64,000 bases of DNA from positions 186,001 to 250,000 of the forward strand of contig NZ_CP044973.1 of assembly GCF_010104355.1 (NCBI RefSeq), in the 5' to 3' direction. The notes below the pieces were generated by a model. It ran no database searches. It had not been told where the DNA came from and saw only the letters and a program-made list of their open reading frames with translations. This document shows positions 52,475 to 60,781 of this stretch, piece by piece. Origin of the DNA: Hydrogenophaga sp. PBL-H3. GTDB taxonomy: Bacteria > Pseudomonadota > Gammaproteobacteria > Burkholderiales > Burkholderiaceae_C. The first letter of the stretch is position 1, and each line of letters begins with the position of its first letter. Made by a program: the position numbers and the translations under genes.

Positions 52475-53463
52475 ATGATCTTTTCCGTAAATCCGCCTTG
52501 CCGGTGATCTTGCTTGCCCTGGCGGGCTGCGCCACGCAGGGCAAGCCACCGCCGACCATCTCGCTCGATGAGCCGGTGCAGGCCCAGCCGCTGCCCGAAC
52601 CGCCCGCGCCGGTGGAGGTGGTGGCCGTGCCCGAGGTGCTGCCGATGCCGGCGCAGTTGAAGCCATTGCCCGAAGCCGAGGACGCCAAGCCCACGCCGGA
52701 GCCGGCCGACGAGACGGTGCGCGTCTCGCGCGCCAATGCCGAGGCCCGCGTCGCGCCCACGCGCGAGGGCTACGTCAACGCGATTCAGGTGTGGCCCTTC
52801 ACCGATGGCGCGCTGTATCAGGTCTATGCGGCCGTGGGCCGCGTGACCGTCGTTTCGCTCCAGCCGGGCGAGGAACTGGTGACGGTGGCCGCCGGCGATA
52901 CCGTGCGCTGGATCGTGGGCGACACGTCCAGCGGCAGCGGTGCCGATCTGCGCGTGAACGTGCTGGTCAAGCCGATTCGCTCGGGCCTCAAGACCAATCT
53001 CGTCATCACCACCAGCCGCAGGACGTACCTGCTGGAGCTGGCTTCGACGGAAAAGACGTGGATGGCATCGGTGTCCTGGGAGTACCCGCGCGACCGGATG
53101 CTGGCCTTGCAGCGCCAGGCACAGGCCGCTAGCGCCGCTGCGCCGGTGGACTCCGGCTTGTCGCTGGAGAACCTGCGCTTCCGCTACGCGATCAGCGGCA
53201 GCAATCCGCCGTGGAAGCCGTTGCGCGCCTTCGACGACGGGCAGAAGGTCTATATCCAGTTCCCCGCCGGCATCGCGCAAGGCGAGCTGCCGCCGCTTTT
53301 TGTCATCGGTGCGCAGGGCGATGGGCAACTGGTGAACTACCGCTTCCGCTCGCCGTACTACATCGTGGATCGGCTGTTCGGCGCGGCCGAACTGCGCTTG
53401 GGCGGTGACAAGGGCGACGTGGTGCGAATCGAGCGCACGGACGGCGTGGCGCGGAGGGACTGA
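52471..53463 (+). CDS. trbG: TrbG, VirB9-type outer-membrane core protein
   Basis: 330 residues. I start it at the ATG at 52471, giving a lipoprotein signal (LPVILLALAGCAT); the open frame extends much further upstream but that part is a shadow of trbF. The VirB9 beta-sandwich is seen in YQVYAAVGRVTVVSLQPGEE and DLRVNVLVKPIRSGLKTNL. Together with TrbI it builds the outer-membrane core. Confidence 0.94.
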   Translation: MNDLFRKSALPVILLALAGCATQGKPPPTISLDEPVQAQPLPEPPAPVEVVAVPEVLPMPAQLKPLPEAEDAKPTPEPADETVRVSRANAEARVAPTREGYVNAIQVWPFTDGALYQVYAAVGRVTVVSLQPGEELVTVAAGDTVRWIVGDTSSGSGADLRVNVLVKPIRSGLKTNLVITTSRRTYLLELASTEKTWMASVSWEYPRDRMLALQRQAQAASAAAPVDSGLSLENLRFRYAISGSNPPWKPLRAFDDGQKVYIQFPAGIAQGELPPLFVIGAQGDGQLVNYRFRSPYYIVDRLFGAAELRLGGDKGDVVRIERTDGVARRD

Positions 53464-53465
53464 CC

Positions 53466-54740
53466 ATGAGCCAGGACGACACCCCCGACCTCGACACGCC
53501 ACAGGCGGGCAAGGTCGCGCCCGAGTCGGTGACGCTGCGCGCCCAGCCGCGTCCGGTCACGCGCCTGAACCGGCGCACGCTGGCCGTCCTTGTCGGCGGC
53601 CTGTCGGTCGCCGTGCTCGGGGCCACGATCTGGTCGCTGCAACCGCAGCGGCGCAGCGCAGGCGAACAGACCGAGCTATACAACGTCGATCGCGTCTCGA
53701 AGTCCGAAGGGCTGGACGGTCTGCCGGCCGACTACTCGAAGCTGCCGCCGAAGGTGCCCGAGCTGGGGCCGCCGCTGCCGGGCGACCTCGGCCCTGCCAT
53801 CGTGAACTCGCAGCAGCCGGCCGTGGCCGCTTACGCGGCCCCCGGCCACGACCCCAACGATGCCTTGCGCAAAGAGGCGGAAGCCGCTGCGGCTTCGTCG
53901 GTGTTCTTCCGCTCGGGCGGCCAAGGCCAAGCCGCCGCGACCGTGGCGCAGGCGACACCGGGTGCGCCTGGTGGTGCAAGCGCGCTCGCGGCCTTCGACC
54001 CACTCGCGGCCGGGCCGGCATCGGTGGCGACGCAGCCTGCCGACCCGACCGCCGTACAGAACCGGCAAGACCAGAAAGAGGCGTTCCTGAAAGCCGGCTC
54101 TACGGAAACCCGCAATTCCGGCAATCTGGCGCTGCCGGCGTCGCCCTATCAGGTGATGGCCGGAACCGTGATCGCGGGCGCGCTGGTGACTGGCATGAAG
54201 TCGGACTTGCCGGGCGACGTGATCGCCACTGTCACGGAGCCGGTCTATGACACGGCCACGGGCAAGTTCCTGCTGATCCCGCAGGGCTCGCGCATCCTGG
54301 GCAAGTACAACAGCCAGGTCAGCTATGGGCAGAGCCGCGTGCAGATAGTGTGGAACCGGGTCATCCTGCCGGATACCTCATCGCTGACGCTCGACAACCT
54401 TGTGGGCACCGATTCAGCGGGCTACGCCGGCCTGGAGGACGACGTGGACTGGCATTGGAAGCGCATCGTCTCGGGCGCGGTGCTGACGACGCTGCTGGGC
54501 GTAGGCGCCGAGCTGGCCGCGCCGGAGAATCGCCAGGATGGCAACCGCATCGTGATCGCCGGGCGCGATAGCGCGCAAGACAGCATCAACCAGGTCGGCC
54601 AGGAGATCACCCGCCGCAACATGAACATCCAGCCGACACTGACGGCGCGGCCAGGGTTGCCGGTGCGGATCATCGTCAACCGGGATCTGGTGCTGCGGCC
54701 GTACCAGCCCCTGTTCTTTAACCGGGGAGCTTCGCAATGA
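53466..54740 (+). CDS. trbI: TrbI, VirB10-type core protein
   Basis: 424 residues. One membrane segment (LAVLVGGLSVAVLGATIWSL), a Pro/Ala-rich linker, then the VirB10 C-terminal domain (VMAGTVIAGALVTGMKSDLP, GDVIATVTEPVYDTATGKFL, LIPQGSRILGKYNSQVSYGQ). It spans both membranes in the Trb channel. The DUF2274 gene overlaps its stop. Confidence 0.96.
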   Translation: MSQDDTPDLDTPQAGKVAPESVTLRAQPRPVTRLNRRTLAVLVGGLSVAVLGATIWSLQPQRRSAGEQTELYNVDRVSKSEGLDGLPADYSKLPPKVPELGPPLPGDLGPAIVNSQQPAVAAYAAPGHDPNDALRKEAEAAAASSVFFRSGGQGQAAATVAQATPGAPGGASALAAFDPLAAGPASVATQPADPTAVQNRQDQKEAFLKAGSTETRNSGNLALPASPYQVMAGTVIAGALVTGMKSDLPGDVIATVTEPVYDTATGKFLLIPQGSRILGKYNSQVSYGQSRVQIVWNRVILPDTSSLTLDNLVGTDSAGYAGLEDDVDWHWKRIVSGAVLTTLLGVGAELAAPENRQDGNRIVIAGRDSAQDSINQVGQEITRRNMNIQPTLTARPGLPVRIIVNRDLVLRPYQPLFFNRGASQ

Positions 54741-54982
54741 CCACGACCAAGAAGCTGCGGCTCGGGCCTCTGCCCAAGACCGAGAGTGTCAAGCTGACCT
54801 TCGCCTGCCCGGCAAGCCTGAAAGCCGACCTCGACCGCTACGCCTCGCTGCACGCGCAGGCGTATGGCGAGGCGGTCGATGCAGAGAAATTGATCCCGCA
54901 CATGCTGGAGGCGTTCATGGCGGGGGATCGGGGATTCAGGAAGGGCACGGCGACCCGGAGCGCGCCATCGAAGCCGACATGA
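54737..54982 (+). CDS. DUF2274 family protein
   Basis: 81 residues opening MTTTKKLRLGPLPKTESVKL, then LTFACPASLKADLDRYASLH, a ribbon-helix-helix-like layout. It closes the trb operon in this ICE family. Perhaps a small regulator; function not established to my knowledge. Confidence 0.93.
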   Translation: MTTTKKLRLGPLPKTESVKLTFACPASLKADLDRYASLHAQAYGEAVDAEKLIPHMLEAFMAGDRGFRKGTATRSAPSKPT

Positions 54983-55009
54983 TGGCGTCACATACCAACG
55001 GCATCCATC

Positions 55010-55036
55010 GAACGCGCAGCCACCGGCTGCGCGTTC
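55010..55036 (+). terminator. terminator of the trb operon
   Basis: Perfect 12-bp stem: GAACGCGCAGCC (55010-55021), loop ACC, GGCTGCGCGTTC (55025-55036), followed by TTCATTCT. It lies 27 bases after the DUF2274 stop. The remaining bases to attR (55037-55267) contain the right subterminal repeat and no gene. Confidence 0.8.
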
Positions 55037-55124
55037 TTCATTCTGGATGCCGCCAAGCCTCTTGGGCTATGATGACGCGACAGGCCCGCCGTTCCTCGGC
55101 AATCCAGCACGACACGGTGCGATG

Positions 55125-55158
55125 CGGCTTTCTCTCCCGACGCTCTTATGTGGCTCCT
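55125..55158 (+). repeat. right subterminal repeat, possible integrase arm site
   Basis: Direct-orientation partner of 13361-13394 (28/34 identical). It ends 109 bp before attR, nearly the same distance as on the left. In a circular ICE the two copies would flank the joined core symmetrically. Confidence 0.6.
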
Positions 55159-55267
55159 AGCCGACGAAGCCGCGGTTCTGCAAAGCGGCCCCGAAAAGAG
55201 CTAACCTACTGTCCCATATACGGTTTCAAGCCCTGCGTGATTTGCGCGAAAGACTTGACACCGGCAC

Positions 55268-55275
55268 TTTTTTGT
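55268..55275 (+). repeat. attR core (TTTTTTGT)
   Basis: Direct copy of the attL core, about 290 bases after the last ICE gene. The sequence beyond it leads into a leftward gene of the recipient flank. Confidence 0.75.
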
Positions 55276-55374
55276 CTGTTGGCTCAGCACAGCAGGGCCG
55301 ACGAAGCCTCAGCGATCAAGCCAGTTGCAGCGGCTAATTTCCCCGGGGAAACTTTCCCGACCTGTTGGTAAGCG

Positions 55375-55848
55375 TTAAATGGTTGCCTGCTTGAAGAACT
55401 CGTACTCGGGAATACCGCGCGACACCTTCAGCCAAAAATCCGAACGGGTCTCCTTCGTCAGCGCAGTGAGGGGCACGCCGGCGAAACGCCGGGCGGCAGC
55501 CTCCGGACTCAAACCGGCGGTGAAGCCCGCAACCCCTTGCGTGAAGTAGACGCTGCCCATCTGAACTGCAACATCCAGAATGTCACGGACTTCGCTGCCG
55601 CGAGGGTAGCGCGCGGCGCTGAGCAACGTCGAGTCGAAGATGTGGACATTGTCACCAACGCGAATGGCGGCCGAGAAGTAGGGCCAATTGGTCTCGGGGC
55701 CGTCTGCAGGCTTCTCCGTGCCATCGGCGCTGTCCGGCGATGTTGAGAAAACCGCGAACTTGAAATCGTCATGCTGGAGCAAAGCGATGGCTTGGGAACT
55801 AGCTTGGGTGGTGTTGCCTTCAAAACGGGCATAGTCAATGAAAAACAT
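55375..55848 (-). CDS. hypothetical protein of the right flank
   Basis: 157 residues read leftward from the ATG at 55848, with AGGAG upstream. Soluble, mixed composition, with a Gly-rich segment (QGVAGFTAGLSPEAAARRFA). It is the first gene beyond attR, so it belongs to the recipient replicon. Its second to fourth codons contain TTTTTCAT on the - strand, the same bases as the original Tn4371 core, but this is probably coincidence. Function unknown. Confidence 0.7.
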   Translation of the reverse strand: MFFIDYARFEGNTTQASSQAIALLQHDDFKFAVFSTSPDSADGTEKPADGPETNWPYFSAAIRVGDNVHIFDSTLLSAARYPRGSEVRDILDVAVQMGSVYFTQGVAGFTAGLSPEAAARRFAGVPLTALTKETRSDFWLKVSRGIPEYEFFKQATI

Positions 55849-56216
55849 GGAAGCTCCTGAGATGGGTTGTGGAACGTTTAAACGATGAGACGACATGTGT
55901 AGCAACCTGCATCTCGCTCACGCCACACTGATAGATGCGGCGAACCAGAGTTATTCAACTCTGTGTTTATATACAGCTTAGCCTCTGACCGGGCGGCTGT
56001 CCAATCCTGACTTGAGCGCAGATGAAACTGACCCAGATGGCCTGACAGGTCCATGAAGCCCCCCTATCCTCGGAACCACTGAAGTCACCCTGCGTGACCT
56101 CTGGTGCTGTCCGCCGCCCCCACCGGGCACCCTGCGGGCGCATTGCACCCATCAACGACTGCAAAGTCACTTTTCACCTTCAGCCCTCGGGACTTCGCGC
56201 CCGTGGGGTGTGCGGT

Positions 56217-56236
56217 CCTGAACTCACTTTCAGGAA
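56217..56236 (+). promoter_or_regulatory. hairpin enclosing the ribosome-binding site
   Basis: TCCTGAA (56217-56223) pairs perfectly with TTCAGGA (56230-56236). The AGGA in the 3' arm is the only good ribosome-binding site for the ATG at 56243, so the folded leader would hide it. The rest of 55849-56216 shows no gene. Confidence 0.65.
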
Positions 56237-56242
56237 CGACAT

Positions 56243-57214
56243 ATGAACGGCTCATTTATGGGTTTGCCCATCGGGCAGATCAACGCCCATCTCAGCGATG
56301 AGATGGTCATGCGCGTGGGTATCCCCCACCGGGGCGGCAAGCTCGCCTTCAACGCATGCACCAAGGAATATGCGGCAATGGTCTCGGCCAACGCCTTCTG
56401 GTCTCAGACCAAACAGGAATTCAGCTTCCCCGAGTACACCGACCTCAGCGAGCTCGACTTCGCCATGGACTCAGCCGGGTACGTGGCGATGCTCATGTTC
56501 AAGAAGAAGGGCAAGCAAGCTGGCATGGCCGGCATCTTCCCGTGGTCGATGTCGCAGTACGTTGAGTTCGCCACCTCTTGTGGGTCGTCCTGGTGGTCAC
56601 AACCGGACCTCTGCGTCGAGCCCGAACTGGCGGGCAGCGAAGACGAAATCCAGTTCCGCATCAAGGCCACGGCCACGCTGCTGGAAGGCGCTCTGCAGAC
56701 CCTCTATGCCTGGCAAAACGAGTTGGTGAAAACCTGCTCGGCCAGAACAATCGCCAACATGCTCAAACCACCGGTACCGGTGATTCAGGGCTGGGACGCT
56801 GCTCACTACGAGCAGAGCTTGGAACTGATGACACGTGTGTGGGAACGATGGGAGCCCTGGCTGGGCGCTCCCGCACTCATCGGGGTGGGCTCGGTATGCA
56901 GGCGCTCTCTCAAACACCCCACACACGGCCTGTACGCGGTCCTGGAGCGCTTGCGCCCGCTGATCCCTCAGACGTCACGCCTGCACCTGTTCGGGGTCAA
57001 AGGCGACTGCCTTGGAGAGATGGCGTCCAACAGCTGGATGGCATCTGCCGACAGCATGGCGTTTGACCTTGGCGCCCGCATCAAGGCGCACCAGCGCGGT
57101 CACTCTAACAGCATGGTTCATCGTTGCGCCGAGATGGATCGCTGGATGGGTGCCGCGCTCGCGCGGATCGCCACCGGCACTGACGCACGGATCGCCCGGC
57201 CGGTGACCATCTGA
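56243..57214 (+). CDS. queuine-transglycosylase-like protein (DpdA-like)
   Basis: 323 residues, soluble. Key blocks fit the TGT barrel: LDFAMDSAGYV (Asp76, where tRNA-guanine transglycosylases have DSGGF), PVIQGW (180-184), GVGSVCRR (215-221), HLFGVKG (248-254) and ASADSMAFD (268-275) with the second acidic residue. The zinc cluster of bacterial Tgt is not visible. This pattern matches DpdA-type enzymes, which insert 7-deazaguanine bases into DNA rather than tRNA. No preQ0 synthesis genes are in view, so it would depend on the host pathway. Monocistronic, with a terminator after it. Confidence 0.75.
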   Translation: MNGSFMGLPIGQINAHLSDEMVMRVGIPHRGGKLAFNACTKEYAAMVSANAFWSQTKQEFSFPEYTDLSELDFAMDSAGYVAMLMFKKKGKQAGMAGIFPWSMSQYVEFATSCGSSWWSQPDLCVEPELAGSEDEIQFRIKATATLLEGALQTLYAWQNELVKTCSARTIANMLKPPVPVIQGWDAAHYEQSLELMTRVWERWEPWLGAPALIGVGSVCRRSLKHPTHGLYAVLERLRPLIPQTSRLHLFGVKGDCLGEMASNSWMASADSMAFDLGARIKAHQRGHSNSMVHRCAEMDRWMGAALARIATGTDARIARPVTI

Positions 57215-57240
57215 GGATTGCATCGACAGGAGAGGGGCTT

Positions 57241-57307
57241 GCCCCACGCCTGTCTGCCCCGTGGGGCACACCTAGAAAGAAGCGCACGCGTCGAAAGACC
57301 GTGCGCT
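57241..57307 (+). terminator. double hairpin terminator
   Basis: GCCCCAC (57241-57247) pairs with GTGGGGC (57261-57267); then AGCGCACG (57281-57288) pairs with CGTGCGCT (57300-57307), followed by ATTTTGTTT. The second hairpin is the likely terminator of the DpdA-like gene. Confidence 0.8.
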
Positions 57308-57380
57308 ATTTTGTTTGCGGCCACTGAAACGTCAGGCCTCTAGCTTGAGTTACATCGGCATGGTTGCCAGCTCGGCGCCT

Positions 57381-58592
57381 TCACTGCTCAAGCATCTCTT
57401 CAAGAATTGGCGCTGGCCCAACAGGGTCGGTCTCATCTGCGCGGTCGTCGTCATCGTCTCCCCCGTCGCCTGAGTAGTCTTGATCAAGTGGCAACAGGCA
57501 CAAGCGCTCAAACATCGTCGTGTATTCATCGCTGTGCATTGGTGTTTGTTTGAACGGATAGCTGTACAGAGGCAGTGAAGGCTGGTGCTTGTGAGCATGC
57601 GAAAACACGGGCAGGGAACAAGCATTGGAGAAGTTCCAATCGCCACCGAAAAAAGCAGCTTGGAGGGCATCAACGTCCCGATACCAGACGACTTTTGAGA
57701 CGTCGATGACCCCCTTCGCGCGAAGGAAGGCTGCAAAATCTCGGCCCCGCAAGCAGGCGAGTGCACAAAGGTCGGGATCGGATCTGCCATTCAGGTCGGG
57801 TTGCGTCCGTTGAGAAATGACCACCATGGCCTCGGGGGAAGACATGGCGGCAGACTCAAGTGCTGATAGCAGCGATACGCTCGAACTGGGGTGTTTCTTC
57901 CCCAGGTGCCACTCATACTGGAACTTGTCGAGGTGCTGAATGAACGAGTCGGCTGGATACCCTTCTTCCTCGAAGCCCGCAACCGACATGGCAAGAACGT
58001 CGTAGTCGTCTTCAATGTGGTAAAGGCTTGAAGGGCCTCGAAGGTAAATCGGAATGCGCGCGTTGATCTCAGGATGCACAGCGTAGTGCGGGTACCGGCC
58101 CAGGGGGCCCAAGATCACGCCAGGACAGACACGCACAGGCATGTCGACACCCGGGTACTTGGAATCGTGGGCCCACCACATTGCCTTCACATCTTCTTCG
58201 CTGAGTTCACCGCGCTCAAGGCGTTCCAAGGTGTCATTCCAGCGAAAGTACATGGGGATGCCTGACTCTGGGGCCAAGGTCGGATTGCCCGTCAGCCCCC
58301 ACGCGCGCACCCACAGATCTGCTTCGAGTGGCGCAATGCCCAGACCCATGACAACGCCAGCCTGGTGGTAGTACCGACCGACACGAACGGGGAGTCCAGC
58401 CTGTTGGTCCGACAAGCTGGCTTCTCCGCTTGACCCACGATGGATGCATTCGTACCACGACGAATAGCCCAAGGCGCGAGCAGTGGCCTCCTGCGCGACA
58501 GAGAGTTTCAGATGTGGGAAGGCCTTGTAAAGCTGCTTGGCCTTGTGCCGCGGCAGGTTTTCAGACGAAAAAACAAAGGGGGAAATTGCCAT
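57381..58592 (-). CDS. large hypothetical protein
   Basis: 403 residues, read leftward from the ATG at 58592 with GGAG upstream. The N-terminal ~50 residues (LPRHKAKQLYKAFPHLKLSV, AQEATARALGYSSWYECIHR) resemble a short helical module that I have seen at the start of several plasmid proteins. The middle is Trp/Tyr-rich and the tail very acidic (GDGGDDDDDRADETD). No enzyme motif recognised. Convergent with the DpdA-like gene and divergent from the methyltransferase-like gene. Confidence 0.75.
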   Translation of the reverse strand: MAISPFVFSSENLPRHKAKQLYKAFPHLKLSVAQEATARALGYSSWYECIHRGSSGEASLSDQQAGLPVRVGRYYHQAGVVMGLGIAPLEADLWVRAWGLTGNPTLAPESGIPMYFRWNDTLERLERGELSEEDVKAMWWAHDSKYPGVDMPVRVCPGVILGPLGRYPHYAVHPEINARIPIYLRGPSSLYHIEDDYDVLAMSVAGFEEEGYPADSFIQHLDKFQYEWHLGKKHPSSSVSLLSALESAAMSSPEAMVVISQRTQPDLNGRSDPDLCALACLRGRDFAAFLRAKGVIDVSKVVWYRDVDALQAAFFGGDWNFSNACSLPVFSHAHKHQPSLPLYSYPFKQTPMHSDEYTTMFERLCLLPLDQDYSGDGGDDDDDRADETDPVGPAPILEEMLEQ

Positions 58593-59028
58593 GCGATTCT
58601 CCTGTGTTGCTCGTAGTGATGCTGGCTCTCACCGCGAGGAAGGATGAATCGTTGAGACTAGGATTGACTCAAGCTGTCCGGGTTCTTGTCGAGATTCTGC
58701 ACGCCAGCGCAACGGCCCCTTGAGTCCGCAGCGACCCTTTGAGGCCGCTGGATTTATCGTAGCGACAAATTCCTAGAACTGCAAGATGGGGCGAATCCAC
58801 GCCCCTTGATCGGCCTCAAGCAACCGATACGGGCTGAGCGAAGCGCCATGCCCTGGCCGGATTGGTTTGCACCAGGTGCGCGGCCTTCATATGATCGCGC
58901 TGACTCTGGCTTTTGCCTGTCGACTCGGCGTATGCAAAAACATCACGCTCAAGTCATTCAACTAAACCCTCGGGAACCACATTCCCTGAGGGGGTGTGGC
59001 TCCTTCGATCCATTCGGAGCATTCACAC
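58593..59028. promoter_or_regulatory. divergent intergenic region with leader hairpin
   Basis: 435 bases without a convincing gene between divergent transcripts. Near its right end CCCTCGGGAA (58967-58976) pairs with TTCCCTGAGGG (58982-58992, one bulged T). An alternative stem CCACA (58977-58981) with TGTGG (58995-58999) is mutually exclusive with it. The ATG at 59029 follows 37 bases later. Confidence 0.5.
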
Positions 59029-59958
59029 ATGACAAACAAAAACGCAAAGCGCACTGGCATGGCCAGCAGCGTGGTCAGCTATCCCGACCGAGGCCCATGG
59101 GGCAACAGCAAGTGGAGAGGCAACGCCTCTGGCCATCTCTACCGCGAGCTGTTCGAACAGGTCAAACCCAAGGTGTTCGTCGATCCCATGGTGGGCGGCG
59201 GCACCAGCATCGAAGTGGCCCAAGAGATGGGGATCGAGGCGTACGGACTGGACCTGTTCGAGGGCTTCGACGCGGTCTCGGATGACATCCTCACGAAGGT
59301 GGGCAAGCACGCCGATCTGATCGTGTCACACGCCCCTTACTCGGGCATGATTAAGTATGCTGGGCCAGGTGGAATGTGGGGCGACAAGAACGACCCCGCT
59401 GACCTCAGCCAGTGCATTGACGATGCAGACTTCCACGAGAAGATGCAAATGGTCTTGCTCAATCAGCGTAGAGCAACACGACCCGGTGGCTACTACGGGA
59501 CCCTCATCGGTGATTGGAGGCGGGGCGGAAAATACACCTGCTACATGGCCGAGATGTTGGCGCGCATGCCGTCAAACGAACTGGCTGCGGTCATCATCAA
59601 AACGCAGCACAACTGCGTGTCGGACTTCAAGTCCTACGGAGCAATGAAAATGCCCCGGATTCAACATGAGTATCTTTGCCTCTGGGAGAAGCGCTCCGTC
59701 TCAGCGGTCGTGCTTCTCTCCACGATCGTGAAGGAAGGACAGCAGCGCGTGAGTGGCACCTGGAAAAACATCGTGCGACTGGTGCTGCAAGCCCTTGGCG
59801 GTGTGGCACCTCTGGAAAAGCTGTACGCAGCCATCGCAGCGGCCGCACCCGAGCAGCTCAAAACCAACCAGCACTGGCGCGCCAAGGTTCGCCAGACACT
59901 GCAACTGCACGCAGACATCTTCCAGCGCAAGCAAGAGGGCGTCTGGGCTGTTGCCTGA
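59029..59958 (+). CDS. amino-methyltransferase-like protein with SHAPY motif
   Basis: 309 residues. Motif I is FVDPMVGGGTS (50-60), the S-adenosylmethionine site of N4/N6 amino-methyltransferases; the upstream WRGNASGHLYRELF also fits DNA methylases. Motif IV, normally (D/N/S)PP(Y/F), reads SHAPY (100-104): Ala replaces one proline. A C-terminal winged-helix-like part (WKNIVRLVLQALGGVAPLEK, WRAKVRQTLQLHADIF) could bind DNA. It may methylate replicon DNA or be catalytically altered. It follows the structured leader. Confidence 0.77.
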   Translation: MTNKNAKRTGMASSVVSYPDRGPWGNSKWRGNASGHLYRELFEQVKPKVFVDPMVGGGTSIEVAQEMGIEAYGLDLFEGFDAVSDDILTKVGKHADLIVSHAPYSGMIKYAGPGGMWGDKNDPADLSQCIDDADFHEKMQMVLLNQRRATRPGGYYGTLIGDWRRGGKYTCYMAEMLARMPSNELAAVIIKTQHNCVSDFKSYGAMKMPRIQHEYLCLWEKRSVSAVVLLSTIVKEGQQRVSGTWKNIVRLVLQALGGVAPLEKLYAAIAAAAPEQLKTNQHWRAKVRQTLQLHADIFQRKQEGVWAVA

Positions 59959-59985
59959 CAACGAAGATCCATTCAACCCACCGGG

Positions 59986-60012
59986 GCCACCTGCCCCAGT
60001 GGGGCAGGTGGC
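59986..60012 (+). promoter_or_regulatory. perfect 12-bp intergenic hairpin
   Basis: GCCACCTGCCCC (59986-59997), loop AGT, GGGGCAGGTGGC (60001-60012). It has no T-run. It lies 28 bases after the methyltransferase-like gene and 20 before the ATG at 60033, so it may stabilise the upstream mRNA end or control the downstream start. Confidence 0.6.
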
Positions 60013-60032
60013 TCTGGCAACAGAGACACATC

Positions 60033-60602
60033 ATGATCAAAACCAAAACGATCCAGGTCACCACGAACATCCTCGTCCCCATGCGGGTCGTGATGGACGT
60101 GGAAGTGCCCGACGACATCAAGAGCGAGGGCGTGACCCAGTTCGCCAAGTGGGTGCTCAACAACACCAACCTGGAAGACCTCGATGAGGTGCGGGAGCGC
60201 ATCCTTGACGACGTGATCTACGAGACGGTGCCCCACAGCAAGCAGACTCGTCCGATCACCGCCTACATGGACGAAGACGACTTCCGACCGATCCCGGTCT
60301 ACTCGGACTCGCTCAAGCAGGTGCACAGCACGGACTGGCCGCTGGGCAAGTCACTGGTCTACGAGGTCATCCTCGCGGGCCTGCACCCAACGCCGGCAGA
60401 CACCTGGCTCTTCGAGATCCGAAACCCAAGTGGCGACATCCTTGCCCAGCGCATCGTGCATGGGCGCAAAGGCATGAACGACCTCTACGTGGACATCGTC
60501 GGCTATCGGCCTGACGAAGATGAGTTCCAGCCGGACATCCTCAAGTTGCGCGATGGCGTGCTGGAGATGTTCTACAGGTTCGTCACCAACGATCCCAACT
60601 GA
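60033..60602 (+). CDS. hypothetical protein
   Basis: 189 residues from the ATG at 60033. The first part repeats beta-like Val/Ile stretches (KTIQVTTNILVPMRVVMDVE), followed by a mixed, acidic body. No family or motif recognised. It ends at a strong terminator. Confidence 0.75.
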   Translation: MIKTKTIQVTTNILVPMRVVMDVEVPDDIKSEGVTQFAKWVLNNTNLEDLDEVRERILDDVIYETVPHSKQTRPITAYMDEDDFRPIPVYSDSLKQVHSTDWPLGKSLVYEVILAGLHPTPADTWLFEIRNPSGDILAQRIVHGRKGMNDLYVDIVGYRPDEDEFQPDILKLRDGVLEMFYRFVTNDPN

Positions 60603-60625
60603 AGACTGCGCGTCTGACACCCTCA

Positions 60626-60660
60626 ATCCCCCGTGGCCACAAGCTTCGGGGGATTTTTTT
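60626..60660 (+). terminator. intrinsic terminator
   Basis: ATCCCCCG (60626-60633) pairs with CGGGGGAT (60647-60654), then a run of T to 60660. Ends the transcript of the gene at 60033. Confidence 0.9.
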
Positions 60661-60781
60661 GTCATCTGTTGTTGGGTCAACGCCCGGTAAGCGACCCATT
60701 GCCGCCCCCTCGAAGGGGATTTAGAGCGCTAGATTGGCATGTTGAGCCATTGACCCACGCCCTGCACCATAGGACCACACC

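Larger units (their letters stand above)
13240..55275 (+). mobile_element. Tn4371-family integrative and conjugative element, ~42 kb
   Basis: The gene order int - maintenance genes - repA/parA - traF - relaxase - traR - traG - trbBCDEJLFGI is the Tn4371-family backbone, in the usual orientation with int at the left end. Both ends carry TTTTTTGT, which fits the family attachment consensus TTTTTYRT as I remember it, and a 34-bp subterminal repeat lies about 110 bp inside each end. All core functions look intact: integrase catalytic residues, relaxase His motif, coupling protein and type IV secretion ATPases. Two cargo blocks are inserted, nreAB (16483-18089) and tetR-lpxR-efflux (32469-41118). 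The element therefore looks transfer-competent. Confidence 0.93.

Noticed and set aside
54979-55371. A 130-codon rightward frame spanning attR
   Set aside because: It crosses the ICE end, the trb terminator and the subterminal repeat, and its composition is not protein-like.
13197-55845. ATGAAAAA (complement of TTTTTCAT) at 13197-13204 and 55838-55845 as the att pair
   Set aside because: It is in the opposite orientation to the int-proximal consensus, the right copy lies inside the start of a real gene, and the subterminal repeats are not symmetric about it. The TTTTTTGT pair fits better.
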